A stretch of 15,213 nucleotides of DNA from Deinococcus sp. (GCA_025351205.1 JANXWI010000002.1:1-15213); one strand, 5' to 3'. Numbered from the stretch's first letter, positions 6,285-15,201 are shown. Numbers and translations: made by a program. Notes: generated from the sequence alone by a model not told the origin.

Positions 6285-8192
6285 TCAGTGGTCCAGGCCA
6301 AATCCGTACGGAAACAGCGGCGTGCCCGCGTCTTTCGGGCGGCCCACCGGAAGCTGGTCGTTGTTCCGGGGCCAGGTCACGGGCAGGCGGCCAGTGAACT
6401 TCGCCTGCCCGAAGATCGCGTCCGCCACGCCCGCGCCCCCCTCGGTTCCGGGCAGCCAGGAGGCCACCAGCGCCCCGATGCCGGGCAGCTCGCCGGTGAG
6501 CAGCAGCGGACGGCCCGACACCACAATCACCAGACACTTCACGGCCTTGCAGACTGTACGGATGGCCTGCGCGTCGGCAGTATTCAGATTCAGGTCGTCG
6601 GTGTCGCCCTTTCCCTCGGCATACGGCGTCTCGCCCACCACCACCACGCCCAGGTCGTAGCCCCTGGCCTGCCCCGCCGTGGCCGTTTCCAGGTGATCGA
6701 CCTTCACGCCGCTGCCCGCCCGCGCTTTAATTCCTTCCAGAATGGTCGTGCCGCTGGTCGTTCTGCCACCCCGGCCCTGCCAGGTCACGCTCCAGCCGCC
6801 CAGCTGCCTGCCCAGGTCGTCGGCGCTGCTGCCCGTGATCAGAATGCGTTTGACGCTGCCGGAGATGGGCAGCACGCCATCGTTCTTGAGCAGCACCAGC
6901 GACTCTTGCACCGCCTGCCTCGCCAGGGCGCGGTGGGCCGCCGACCCCGCCCCGGCGGCAAATGACCTGTCGGCCAGCGGGCGCTCGAACAGGCCGAAGC
7001 GGAACTTCTGGGTCAGGATGCGCGACGCGGCGTCGTCGATGCGGGTCATGGGCACGCGTCCGGCCTGCACCTCGCCCGTCAGGGTCTGCACGAAGCGTCT
7101 GTAGTCGCCCGGCACCATCACCATGTCGATGCCCGCGTTGATGGCCGTACGAACCGCCAGCGCGTGGTCGGGCGCGATCTGGTCCACGCCGGCCCAGTCG
7201 GACACCACGAAGCCCCCAAAGCCCAGCTCACCCTTCAGAACGTCCGTGATCAGGTACTTCTGGGCGTGCATCTTCACGCCGTTCCAGCTGGAAAATGAGA
7301 CCATCACGCTGCCCACGCCCGCCTGAATGGCCGCCTGGAAGGGAGGCAGGTGCCACGCGCGCAGCTGCGCCTCGCTGAGCCGGGTGTCGCCCTGGTCGAG
7401 CAGGTAATCCTCGGTGGCGCTGCTGGCGTAGGTCGTGCCGCCGTCACCCAGGAAATGTTTGGCCGTCGCTAGGACGCGGCCCCGGCTGCCGGGCTGGCCC
7501 TGATAACCGCCCACCGCGCTGCTCATGCGGGCCACCAGGTCCGGGCGCTCTCCGAAGCTCTCGTAGCTGCGGCCCCAGCGCACATCACGCACCACGCACA
7601 GACAGGGGCTAAAGGTCCAGTTGGCCCCGGTTGCGGCCATGTCCTCGGCGGTGGCGCGGGCGATGCGGGCCACCAGCGCGGGGTCACGGGTTGCACCCAG
7701 GCCGATGTTGTGCGGGTACAGCACCGCGCCCAGCAGGTTGTTGTGGCCGTGAACAGCGTCGCTGCCATACAGCAGCGGAATGCCCAGCCGGGTGGACAGG
7801 GCGGCCTTCTGAAACTGGTCGGTCATGTCGGCCCAGCCCGCCGGGGTGTTGCTCGTGGGCGCGCTGCCTCCCCCCGACAGCAGGCTGCCCAGCCCATAGG
7901 CGGCGATGTCTGCGGTGTCCCGTATGGCCCCGCGCTCGGCCTGGGTCATCTGCCCGATCTTCTCGGCCAGGGTCATGCGGGCCAGCAGATCGGCGGCGCG
8001 TGCCTGTGGCGTGAGGGCCGGATTGCGGTAGGGCAGGGGCGGCAAGACGGGCTGAGTTGTCTGGGTCTGTGCTGCCTGGGTCTGTGCTGCCTGAGTCTGT
8101 GCTGCCTGGGTCTGGGCCTCGCCAGGCGGCATCAGGAACAGGGCCAGGCCGATCAGGCCCAGCATCGGACCCGCTCTGCTAGCCCCGGACAT
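6285..8192 (-). CDS. Exported GH3 beta-glucosidase / exo-beta-glucanase
   Basis: A glycoside hydrolase family 3 enzyme of 635 residues that removes glucose from the non-reducing end of beta-glucans or cello-oligosaccharides. KHFLGDGGT (about 245-253), the nucleophile Asp332 in VVSDWAGVD, GGWSVTWQG (465-473), and YAEGKGD (about 524-530, holding the probable acid/base Glu526) resemble the barley ExoI/cellodextrinase branch. I chose ATG 8192 because GGAG lies 6 nt upstream. The protein then starts with a signal peptide (hydrophobic GLIGLALFLM, cut near GEA), so it is likely periplasmic or secreted. An in-frame start at 8273 would add 27 residues, bury the signal peptide and overlap the upstream gene. 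Directly after the signal lies a Gln/Thr-rich AQTQA repeat. It lies 31 nt after the GH1 gene in the same operon. Confidence 0.88.
   Translation of the reverse strand: MSGASRAGPMLGLIGLALFLMPPGEAQTQAAQTQAAQTQAAQTQTTQPVLPPLPYRNPALTPQARAADLLARMTLAEKIGQMTQAERGAIRDTADIAAYGLGSLLSGGGSAPTSNTPAGWADMTDQFQKAALSTRLGIPLLYGSDAVHGHNNLLGAVLYPHNIGLGATRDPALVARIARATAEDMAATGANWTFSPCLCVVRDVRWGRSYESFGERPDLVARMSSAVGGYQGQPGSRGRVLATAKHFLGDGGTTYASSATEDYLLDQGDTRLSEAQLRAWHLPPFQAAIQAGVGSVMVSFSSWNGVKMHAQKYLITDVLKGELGFGGFVVSDWAGVDQIAPDHALAVRTAINAGIDMVMVPGDYRRFVQTLTGEVQAGRVPMTRIDDAASRILTQKFRFGLFERPLADRSFAAGAGSAAHRALARQAVQESLVLLKNDGVLPISGSVKRILITGSSADDLGRQLGGWSVTWQGRGGRTTSGTTILEGIKARAGSGVKVDHLETATAGQARGYDLGVVVVGETPYAEGKGDTDDLNLNTADAQAIRTVCKAVKCLVIVVSGRPLLLTGELPGIGALVASWLPGTEGGAGVADAIFGQAKFTGRLPVTWPRNNDQLPVGRPKDAGTPLFPYGFGLDH
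8052..8120 (-). repeat. 15-bp tandem repeat encoding an AQTQA linker in the GH3 enzyme
   Basis: Three near-identical 15-bp units lie at 8061-8075, 8076-8090 (identical) and 8091-8105 (one change), with degraded partial units on either side. On the coding strand each unit encodes A-Q-T-Q-A, giving a short low-complexity spacer between signal peptide and catalytic domain. Because the unit is a multiple of three, copy-number change would alter linker length without breaking the frame. Confidence 0.8.
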
Positions 8193-8223
8193 GATCAACT
8201 CCGGGCATCGTCCACACCGGGAC

Positions 8224-9588
8224 TCATGGGTTTGGGGCCTCACTGGACGCCAGCGCCTGGTACCAGCGGCCACTGTCCTTTAGAACCCGCGTCTGGTCGG
8301 CGTAGTCCACGTACACCAGCCCGAAGCGCCTGCTGTATCCGTACGCCCATTCGAAGTTGTCCATCAGGCTCCAGGCGAAGTAACCGCGCACGTCCACGCC
8401 CTGCAAGCTGGCCTGCCGCACCGCCTCCAGGTGGGCGGCGAAGTACTGGACGCGCTCGGTGTCATGGACCGTCTCGCCGCTCAGGGTGTCGGGGTAGGCC
8501 GCGCCGTTCTCGGTCACGAACATGGGCGGCGCGGGGTAGTCGCGGCTCAGGCGCAGCAGCAGGTCGGTCAGGCCCTGTGGAAAGACTTCCCAGCCCATCT
8601 GGGTGTAGCTGGCCCCGGCAGGTTTCTGGCCCGACGCCGAGACGAAGCCGCGCGTGTAGTAGTTGACCCCCAGGAAATCGAGCGGCTGCCGGATCGTCTC
8701 CAGGTCGCCGGGGTGAATGTCCGGCACGTCTGTGCCGTAGCTCTGCCAGATGTCTGCCGGGTACTGGCCCAGCAGCAGCGGCTCCAGAAACCAGCGGTTG
8801 AACTCGCCGTCTTCGCGCCTGGCCGCCGCGCGGTCTTCAGGGCTGCCTGTGGCCGGGTAGGTCGGACTGAAATTCAGCACGATGCCCAGCTCGGCCCCTG
8901 GTACGACGCTCCGCAGCGCCCTGACAGCCTCGCCGTGGCCCAGCAGCAGGTGGTGGGCCGCACTCAGGGCGGCGCGTCGGTCTTGCAGGCCGGGGGCGTG
9001 CTGACCCAGCTGATAGCTCAGGATGCTGCTGCACCAGGGTTCGTTCAGCGTCGCGTAACTGACCACGCGCTCGCCCAGCCGCGCGGCCACAATGTGGGCG
9101 TATTCGGCAAAGCGGTGGGCGGTGTCGCGGTTGTCCCAGCCGCCCACGTCCTGAAGGGCCTGCGGCAGGTCCCAGTGGTAGAGCGTGGCGTAGGGCCTCA
9201 GGCCGCGGGAGAGCATGCCGTCCACCAGCCGCTCGTAGAAGTCCAGGCCCGCCGGGTTCACGGCCCCGCGCCCGTCCGGCTGAATGCGCGGCCAGGCCAG
9301 CGAGAAGCGGTAGGCGTCCACGCCCAGCGAGTGGACCAGGTCGAGGTCCTGCGGCCAGCGGTGGTAGTGGTCGCAGGCCACCTCGCCTGAGGTTCCGTCT
9401 GAAATGCGGCCTGGTTCGCGGCAGAAGGTGTCCCAGATCGAGTCTTTGCGCCCGTCTTCATGGGTGGCCCCCTCGATCTGAAACGAGGAGGTCGCCACCC
9501 CGAACTGGAAGCCCGCCGGAAAGTCGGCGCGGGTCAGCGGGCGGGAGGCGGGCTGAGTGGCGTGCGGCGTGCCCTGGATGGTCGTCAT
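8224..9588 (-). CDS. GH1 family beta-glucosidase (cytoplasmic)
   Basis: A retaining beta-glucosidase of 454 residues, a typical bacterial GH1 length. It hydrolyses cellobiose and other beta-glucosides to glucose. FQFGVATSSFQIEGA (27-41) is the N-terminal GH1 signature. Glu183 in TLNEP is the acid/base and Glu360 in VTENG is the nucleophile. SLMDNFEWAYGY with the following FGLVYVD completes the aglycone-binding end. No signal peptide is present, so it should act in the cytoplasm on imported sugar, unlike the exported GH3 protein encoded next to it. The ATG at 9588 is preceded by AAAAGGAG with only 3 nt spacing, shorter than ideal, but no better start exists before the conserved region. A 6-phospho-beta-glucosidase is less likely because the transporter alongside is an ABC system and not a PTS. 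Confidence 0.93.
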   Translation of the reverse strand: MTTIQGTPHATQPASRPLTRADFPAGFQFGVATSSFQIEGATHEDGRKDSIWDTFCREPGRISDGTSGEVACDHYHRWPQDLDLVHSLGVDAYRFSLAWPRIQPDGRGAVNPAGLDFYERLVDGMLSRGLRPYATLYHWDLPQALQDVGGWDNRDTAHRFAEYAHIVAARLGERVVSYATLNEPWCSSILSYQLGQHAPGLQDRRAALSAAHHLLLGHGEAVRALRSVVPGAELGIVLNFSPTYPATGSPEDRAAARREDGEFNRWFLEPLLLGQYPADIWQSYGTDVPDIHPGDLETIRQPLDFLGVNYYTRGFVSASGQKPAGASYTQMGWEVFPQGLTDLLLRLSRDYPAPPMFVTENGAAYPDTLSGETVHDTERVQYFAAHLEAVRQASLQGVDVRGYFAWSLMDNFEWAYGYSRRFGLVYVDYADQTRVLKDSGRWYQALASSEAPNP

Positions 9589-9683
9589 GAACTCCTTTTG
9601 GGGCCTGGCCCGGCGAAAGACCTGGGGCTGATCTGATGCCCGAATCTCAGCCGGGCCGCGTCACGAGAAAACAGAGCGCCGAA

Positions 9684-9719
9684 GCTGGAGCAGCGCGGCG
9701 GATGCCCGGCCACTCCAGC
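9684..9719 (-). repeat. Inverted repeat between the second permease gene and the GH1 gene
   Basis: GCTGGAG (9684-9690) and CTCCAGC (9713-9719) form a perfect 7-bp inverted repeat around a 22-nt GC-rich centre. It lies in the 158-nt gap that separates the transporter genes from the glycosidase genes. It could be an intercistronic hairpin that tunes expression. The long loop and absence of a neighbouring T-run argue against a strong terminator. I see no LacI-type operator in this gap. Confidence 0.3.
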
Positions 9720-9746
9720 AGGCCGCGCCGCTCAGGCAGGTCCGAT

Positions 9747-10619
<873 letters not shown>

Positions 10620-10620
10620 C

Positions 10621-11601
10621 TCAGTCGTTCCCCGACAGGCGGCTCTTGCCGAACACGCGGTTGTTCACAAGCGTCAGCGCGCCGATCAGGATGAACAGCA
10701 GCCACGACATCGCGGCGGCCAGCCCGGCGTCGCCGTAGAAGTTGTAGGTGCGGAACATGTACATCACCGTGGTCAGCGCCCGGTTGCCGATGCCGCCCGA
10801 GTCCCCGGCCAGAATGAACGGCTCCTCGAACAGTTGCAGGTTCCCGATCAGCGTCAGGGTGATGGCCACGAACATGATCGGGCGCAGCAGCGGCAGGGTA
10901 ATAAAGCGGAAGCTCTGCCTGGTGGTCGCGCCGTCCACGCTGGCGGCCTCGTACAGGTCGGCGGGGATGGCCTGGATGCCCGACAGGTACAGCACGGTGT
11001 TCCAGCCGACGTACTTCCAGACCACCACGCTGGCCACGGCGGGCTGAATGAAGTCACGGTTGCCCAGCCAGTTGATCTTCTCGGCAGGAAACAGCCCGCC
11101 GATCAGCGGCAGCTGGTGCAGGGCGTTCAGGGCCACATTGATCACGCCGTACTGCCAGCTGAACAGCGTCACGAAGATGATCGAGATGGCGACCACCGAC
11201 GTGATGTACGGCAGAAAGTACAGCGCCGTGACCAGCCCCTGCACCTTTTTCAGGCTGGTGTGGATGGCAAAGGCCAGCGGAATGGCCATCAGGTGCTGCG
11301 GCACGCCGGACTCCAGCGCGATGACGCCGGTGTTTCTGAGCGACTGCCAGAAGGTCGGGTCGGTCAGGTTGTCTGTAAAGTTGCGCCAGCCGATGAACTT
11401 CATGCTGCCCAGGCCCGAGGCGGGCTGCCACTGGTGAAACGAGAGGTACAGCGAGAACAGGATGGGAAACAGGCCGAACACCAGAAACAGGATAAAAAAG
11501 GGACTGATAAAGATGTATGGCGCGTAGCGGCGCTGGAAAACCTCCCAGCGCGTCCCCAGGCTGGGACGCGGGCGCGGCGGGGCTGTGGCGCTGGCTTGCA
11601 T
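10621..11601 (-). CDS. Carbohydrate ABC transporter permease, MalF type
   Basis: The partner CUT1 permease, 326 residues. A cytoplasmic N-terminal arm precedes six membrane segments, starting at about 29-55 (YIFISPFFILFLVFGLFPIL) and ending near 296-314. The EAA loop reads EAASVDGATTRQSFRFITLPL (first residue 218), matching the MalF-type consensus. The FEEPFIL stretch near 258-264 is also common in sugar permeases. A Shine-Dalgarno AAGGAG is present but about 12 nt from the ATG, rather far. The gene follows the binding-protein gene after a 253-nt gap that contains a strong hairpin and an inverted-repeat element, unlike the tight spacing of the downstream permease. Confidence 0.92.
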   Translation of the reverse strand: MQASATAPPRPRPSLGTRWEVFQRRYAPYIFISPFFILFLVFGLFPILFSLYLSFHQWQPASGLGSMKFIGWRNFTDNLTDPTFWQSLRNTGVIALESGVPQHLMAIPLAFAIHTSLKKVQGLVTALYFLPYITSVVAISIIFVTLFSWQYGVINVALNALHQLPLIGGLFPAEKINWLGNRDFIQPAVASVVVWKYVGWNTVLYLSGIQAIPADLYEAASVDGATTRQSFRFITLPLLRPIMFVAITLTLIGNLQLFEEPFILAGDSGGIGNRALTTVMYMFRTYNFYGDAGLAAAMSWLLFILIGALTLVNNRVFGKSRLSGND

Positions 11602-11647
11602 CTGGCGTCTCGTCTCCTTGTGGGTTGAGCATGGTCGGGAGGGGTTG

Positions 11648-11795
11648 GTACATCGTCAACCGATCAGGACAGGGAAAAGTTCATCGTGGGACACCTGGAC
11701 GCGGCTTCGTCACCCCTCTCCACAACCCTCTCCCGCAAGTGGCGAGGGGACACAGGCTCTGAAATTCAGCCTCATCAGATCGGTTGACGCTGTAC
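11648..11795. repeat. Inverted-repeat element (possible MITE) between binding-protein and permease genes
   Basis: Arms at 11648-11665 and 11778-11795 are inverted copies of one another, matching at 17 of 18 positions (GTACATCGTCAACCGATC and its complement with one change). They enclose 112 nt that include a CCCTCTCCCGC / GCGAGGGG pyrimidine-purine palindrome near 11713-11749, similar in style to the repeat at 107-156. The total of 148 bp, with terminal inverted repeats and no coding capacity, fits a small non-autonomous element. A long-range hairpin in the operon mRNA is the alternative. I see no clear target-site duplication flanking it. Confidence 0.5.
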
Positions 11796-11809
11796 GAGAG
11801 GAACAGCGA

Positions 11810-11845
11810 GGGGCCAGGAACGGACGACTCTCCATTCCTGACCCC
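11810..11845 (-). promoter_or_regulatory. Intercistronic hairpin after the sugar-binding protein gene
   Basis: GGGGCCAGGAA (11810-11820) and TTCCTGACCCC (11835-11845) pair over 11 positions with a single G-U wobble in the minus-strand RNA and a 14-nt loop. The structure starts 9 nt after the binding-protein stop codon. No T-run follows, so it is more likely a 3' stabiliser or partial attenuator than a full terminator. In malE-malF-type operons such elements make the binding protein more abundant than the permeases. Confidence 0.5.
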
Positions 11846-11854
11846 CTTCAGCAC

Positions 11855-13132
<1,278 letters not shown>

Positions 13133-13168
13133 GTGGGTTCCTCCGGAAAACGAGAATGGACGGAATGT

Positions 13169-13184
13169 TTGAAAGCGCTTTCAA
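13169..13184. promoter_or_regulatory. LacI/CcpA-type operator upstream of the sugar-uptake operon
   Basis: TTGAAAGCGCTTTCAA is a perfect 16-bp palindrome with the central CG step typical of LacI-family sites and fits the cre consensus. It is 36 nt upstream of the binding-protein ATG. In that position it would lie at or just upstream of the transcript start and block initiation. The adjacent LacI-family gene product is the obvious candidate to bind it. I do not see a clean -35/-10 pair around it. Confidence 0.82.
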
Positions 13185-13327
13185 CAGGCGGCACAAAAGA
13201 GATGAACGCTCGGGCGGGTTGGCTCCTCCAGGGGCCTGGACACAGCAGGATTCTTATTCGCAGCGCCACTGGCCGGTCTGGCGCAGGGCTGATGAAAGTT
13301 TTAGGTGGTGCAGAGAGTATACCTCAA

Positions 13328-13420
13328 TACCGGAAATCTGGCACCGGAAACCCGGCTCTGAGAACCCGGCACCGGGAACCTCGCTCCAGGAACCACTCTA
13401 GGAACCGCTCTAGGAACTTC
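13328..13420. repeat. Degenerate 12-14-bp tandem repeats downstream of the lacI-family gene
   Basis: The stretch reads as consecutive units with the core GGAACC or GAACCC: 13341-13354, 13355-13368, 13369-13382 and 13383-13396 (14 nt each), then 13397-13408 and 13409-13420 (12 nt each, starting TCTAGGAAC), preceded by a weaker unit from 13328. The last unit runs into the final codons of the repressor gene, whose TAG stop lies inside it. It is degenerate, so it is probably an old replication-slippage array. No spacer/repeat organisation of a CRISPR type is present. Confidence 0.6.
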
Positions 13421-14417
13421 GTCGCCGCACGGTGGATTCACGGATGACCAGCCGGATGTTCATGGGCTGAACCTCGGCGCGTTCACCGCGCAGCAGGCGC
13501 AGCATGCCCTGGGCGGCGGCGTGGCCCATGTCCTCCACCGGCTGCTGCACGGTGGTCAGCGGCGGCGTGGTGTACATCGACCCCGGCAGATCGTCAAAAC
13601 CCACGAGCGACACGTCCTCGGGGACCCTCAGGCCCTTGCGGTGCAGCGCCAGCCGCGCTCCATAGGCCATCTGGTCGTTGGCCGCGAAGACGGCGCTGAA
13701 CAGGGTGCGGCCCTCGATCAGCCGGGTGGTGGCCAGAAATCCCGACGCCTCGTGAAAGTCTCCGGGCTGCACCAGGTCCGGGTCGAAGTGAAGCTTCGCT
13801 GCGTCCAGCGCCGCCCTGTAGCCTTCCAGCCGGTCCTGAGCGTCGCGGTGGCTGGCCTCTCCAGCAATATGGGCGATGTTCCGGTGGCCCAGTTCGATCA
13901 GGTGGCGGGTGGCCTGCTGCGCCCCGGCGAAGTTGTCCAGGCGCAGGCACTGGTCCTCCAGGCCGGGGACGCTACGCCCCAGCACCACTACCGGCAGGCG
14001 GCGGGCGACGTCCTGCAAGCGCATGTCAGGAACGCCGCCGCCCAGCACGATCACGCCGTCCACCCGGCGCGACAGCAGGAAGTCGATGGCCTCCAACTCT
14101 TCCTGCACGTGCCAGTGGCCGCTGATAAAGATCGGGTGGTAGCCGGTGCCCTGCAAGGCCGACTCGATGCCGCGCAGGGTGCTGCCGTAAAAGGGGCTGG
14201 AAATGTCCTGGGTCAGGACGCCGACGCCCATGCTGCGGCCACTCGCCAGGCCACGGGCCAGCACGTTTGGATGATAGTTCAGCTCAGACATGATCCGCAG
14301 CACGTTCTCCCGCTTGACGGCACTGACCCTGGCCGTGCCGTTGATGATGCGGGACACCGTGCTGGACGACACGCCAGCTTGACGCGCCACCTTGTCGAGC
14401 GTTACAGTCGATTCCAT
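13410..14417 (-). CDS. LacI-family transcriptional repressor (probable regulator of the beta-glucoside operon)
   Basis: A 335-residue regulator with an N-terminal LacI helix-turn-helix (residues 6-26, TLDKVARQAGVSSSTVSRIIN), the hinge helix NVLARGLASG (51-60) and a periplasmic-binding-protein-like sugar-sensing core (GVGVLTQDISSPFYG, GVIVLGG, HIAGEASHRDAQDRLEGY, FAANDQMAYGA, VSLVGFDDLPGSMYTTPPLTTV). I start it at ATG 14417 because the HTH then begins at the standard position. An open frame to 14603 would run through its promoter. It has no clear Shine-Dalgarno. It lies directly upstream of, and in the same direction as, the sugar operon, with palindromic operators before that operon and in its own promoter. 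The inducer is unknown but is likely an imported disaccharide. Confidence 0.92.
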   Translation of the reverse strand: MESTVTLDKVARQAGVSSSTVSRIINGTARVSAVKRENVLRIMSELNYHPNVLARGLASGRSMGVGVLTQDISSPFYGSTLRGIESALQGTGYHPIFISGHWHVQEELEAIDFLLSRRVDGVIVLGGGVPDMRLQDVARRLPVVVLGRSVPGLEDQCLRLDNFAGAQQATRHLIELGHRNIAHIAGEASHRDAQDRLEGYRAALDAAKLHFDPDLVQPGDFHEASGFLATTRLIEGRTLFSAVFAANDQMAYGARLALHRKGLRVPEDVSLVGFDDLPGSMYTTPPLTTVQQPVEDMGHAAAQGMLRLLRGERAEVQPMNIRLVIRESTVRRRSS

Positions 14418-14432
14418 AGCTGCTTGACAATG

Positions 14433-14461
14433 ACCATACGCCCTCAAGAAAGCGCTGTCAA
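14433..14461 (-). promoter_or_regulatory. Sigma-70-type promoter of the lacI-family gene
   Basis: On the minus strand TTGACA (14456-14461), a perfect -35 box, is followed by a 17-nt spacer and TATGGT (14433-14438) as -10 box. The -10 ends only 15 nt before the ATG. Transcription should therefore start about 7-9 nt upstream of the start codon, leaving almost no leader and no room for a ribosome binding site. Leaderless or near-leaderless mRNAs are common in Deinococcus. Confidence 0.7.
14446..14461. promoter_or_regulatory. Second LacI-type operator, overlapping the repressor's own -35 box
   Basis: AAGAAAGCGCTGTCAA matches the perfect palindrome at 13169-13184 at 13 of 16 positions, keeping the core GAAAGCGCT and the TCAA end. 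It includes the TTGACA -35 hexamer of the repressor promoter. Binding here would repress lacI transcription (autoregulation), probably more weakly because the palindrome is imperfect. Confidence 0.65.
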
Positions 14462-14467
14462 ACGCGG

Positions 14468-14493
14468 CATTGCGGTTCGGGAATGTCGCAATG
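14468..14493. promoter_or_regulatory. Inverted repeat in the lacI / aldo-keto reductase intergenic region
   Basis: CATTGCG (14468-14474) and CGCAATG (14487-14493) form a perfect 7-bp inverted repeat with a 12-nt centre. It is next to, but different in sequence from, the LacI-type site. It could be an operator for another regulator or a hairpin in the leader of the divergent reductase gene. I cannot assign a binding protein. Confidence 0.35.
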
Positions 14494-14614
14494 AAGCCGC
14501 CGAGAGCGCAACTCCGACTGGGCGACCCTGGACTGCTTGCCTGACACGATACGTTCAGTCGCAGGTAAACCTCTCGCCGGACGCGTGGCAGAAACGCCCC
14601 CACAGGAGTTTTAA

Positions 14615-15061
14615 ATGTCTCAACCTGCTGCCCCGGTTGCCGAATATCAGCTCGCCAGCACGCGGTACGGGAGCATGGTCTACCGGCGCTGCGGCCACAG
14701 CGGACTGAAGCTGCCCGCCGTCTCGCTGGGGCTGTGGCACAATTTCGCCTCGCGGGAATTCGGCGGCGCGGACAGCCTGGACAACGCCCGCGCCATGCTG
14801 CGCCGCGCCTTTGACCTGGGCGTCACCCACTTCGACCTCGCCAACAACTGTGGCCCGCCTCCCGGCAGCGCCGAATCGACCTTCGGGCGGCTGCTGGAGC
14901 AGGACTTCTTGCCCTACCGCGACGAGTTGATCATCTCCAGCAAGGCCGGATATGACATGGGGCCAGGTCCCTACGGCAGTTGGGGAAGCCGCAAGCACCT
15001 GATTTCCAGCCTCGACCAGAGCCTGAAACGCATGGGCCTGGACTACGTGGACATCTTTTAG
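14615..15061 (+). pseudogene. Truncated aldo/keto reductase of the YghZ/Gpr type
   Basis: The 148 residues match the N-terminal half of the AKR14-like L-glyceraldehyde-3-phosphate reductase family (YghZ/Gpr/MgrA), normally about 330-345 residues. Recognisable segments are MVYRRCGHSGLKLPAVSLGL, THFDLANN (71-78), GPPPGSAE, LIISSKAGYDMGPGPYGSWG and SLDQSLKRMGLDYVDIF. The ATG has AGGAG 6 nt upstream, so expression signals are intact. Two lesions are seen. The frame ends with TAG exactly where relatives continue YxHR, losing the catalytic His and the C-terminal half of the barrel. The catalytic Tyr after ANN is Cys79 (TGT at 14849-14851). Asp74 and Lys110 remain. The DNA after the stop is unrelated and repetitive, so an insertion or rearrangement is likely. 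Confidence 0.85.
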
Positions 15062-15128
15062 AGCAGTTGTCCGAATTCCGGTACGAGAGAACACCCAGGG
15101 CGTCCCTCCATTGTCTTGGGCAGAACGG

Positions 15129-15201
15129 AGCGGTCAAGCGTCCTCATGCGAGCAAGCGCCTGCTGGGCGCTGTTCTGCTCAAGCGGTCAAGCGTCCTCAT
15201 G
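15129..15201. repeat. Direct repeat of 20 bp with hairpin in the DNA following the broken reductase gene
   Basis: AGCGGTCAAGCGTCCTCATG occurs identically at 15129-15148 and 15182-15201. The segment between includes a hairpin, AGCGCC (15155-15160) and GGCGCT (15166-15171) with a 5-nt loop, extended outward by GAGCA/TGCTC across a GTTC bulge (15150-15180). After the second copy, GGCGCTG appears again, as if the unit repeats with a 16-nt deletion. The window ends inside this structure. It is consistent with the end of a small repeat family or insertion element. No transposase is visible. Confidence 0.6.

Noticed and set aside
8193..8273. Earlier start for the GH3 gene overlapping the GH1 3' end
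   Set aside because: It would bury the signal peptide 27 residues inside the protein, whereas the ATG at 8192 has a good Shine-Dalgarno.
13328..13420. CRISPR array
   Set aside because: Units are 12-14 nt, contiguous and degenerate, with no spacers of regular length and no cas genes nearby.
14418..14603. N-terminal extension of the LacI-family protein by 62 residues
   Set aside because: It would place residues before a standard N-terminal HTH and would run through a consensus promoter and operator.
14931..15137. Minus-strand small gene across the reductase junction
   Set aside because: It crosses the homology breakpoint and reads antisense to conserved reductase codons, so it is a chance frame.
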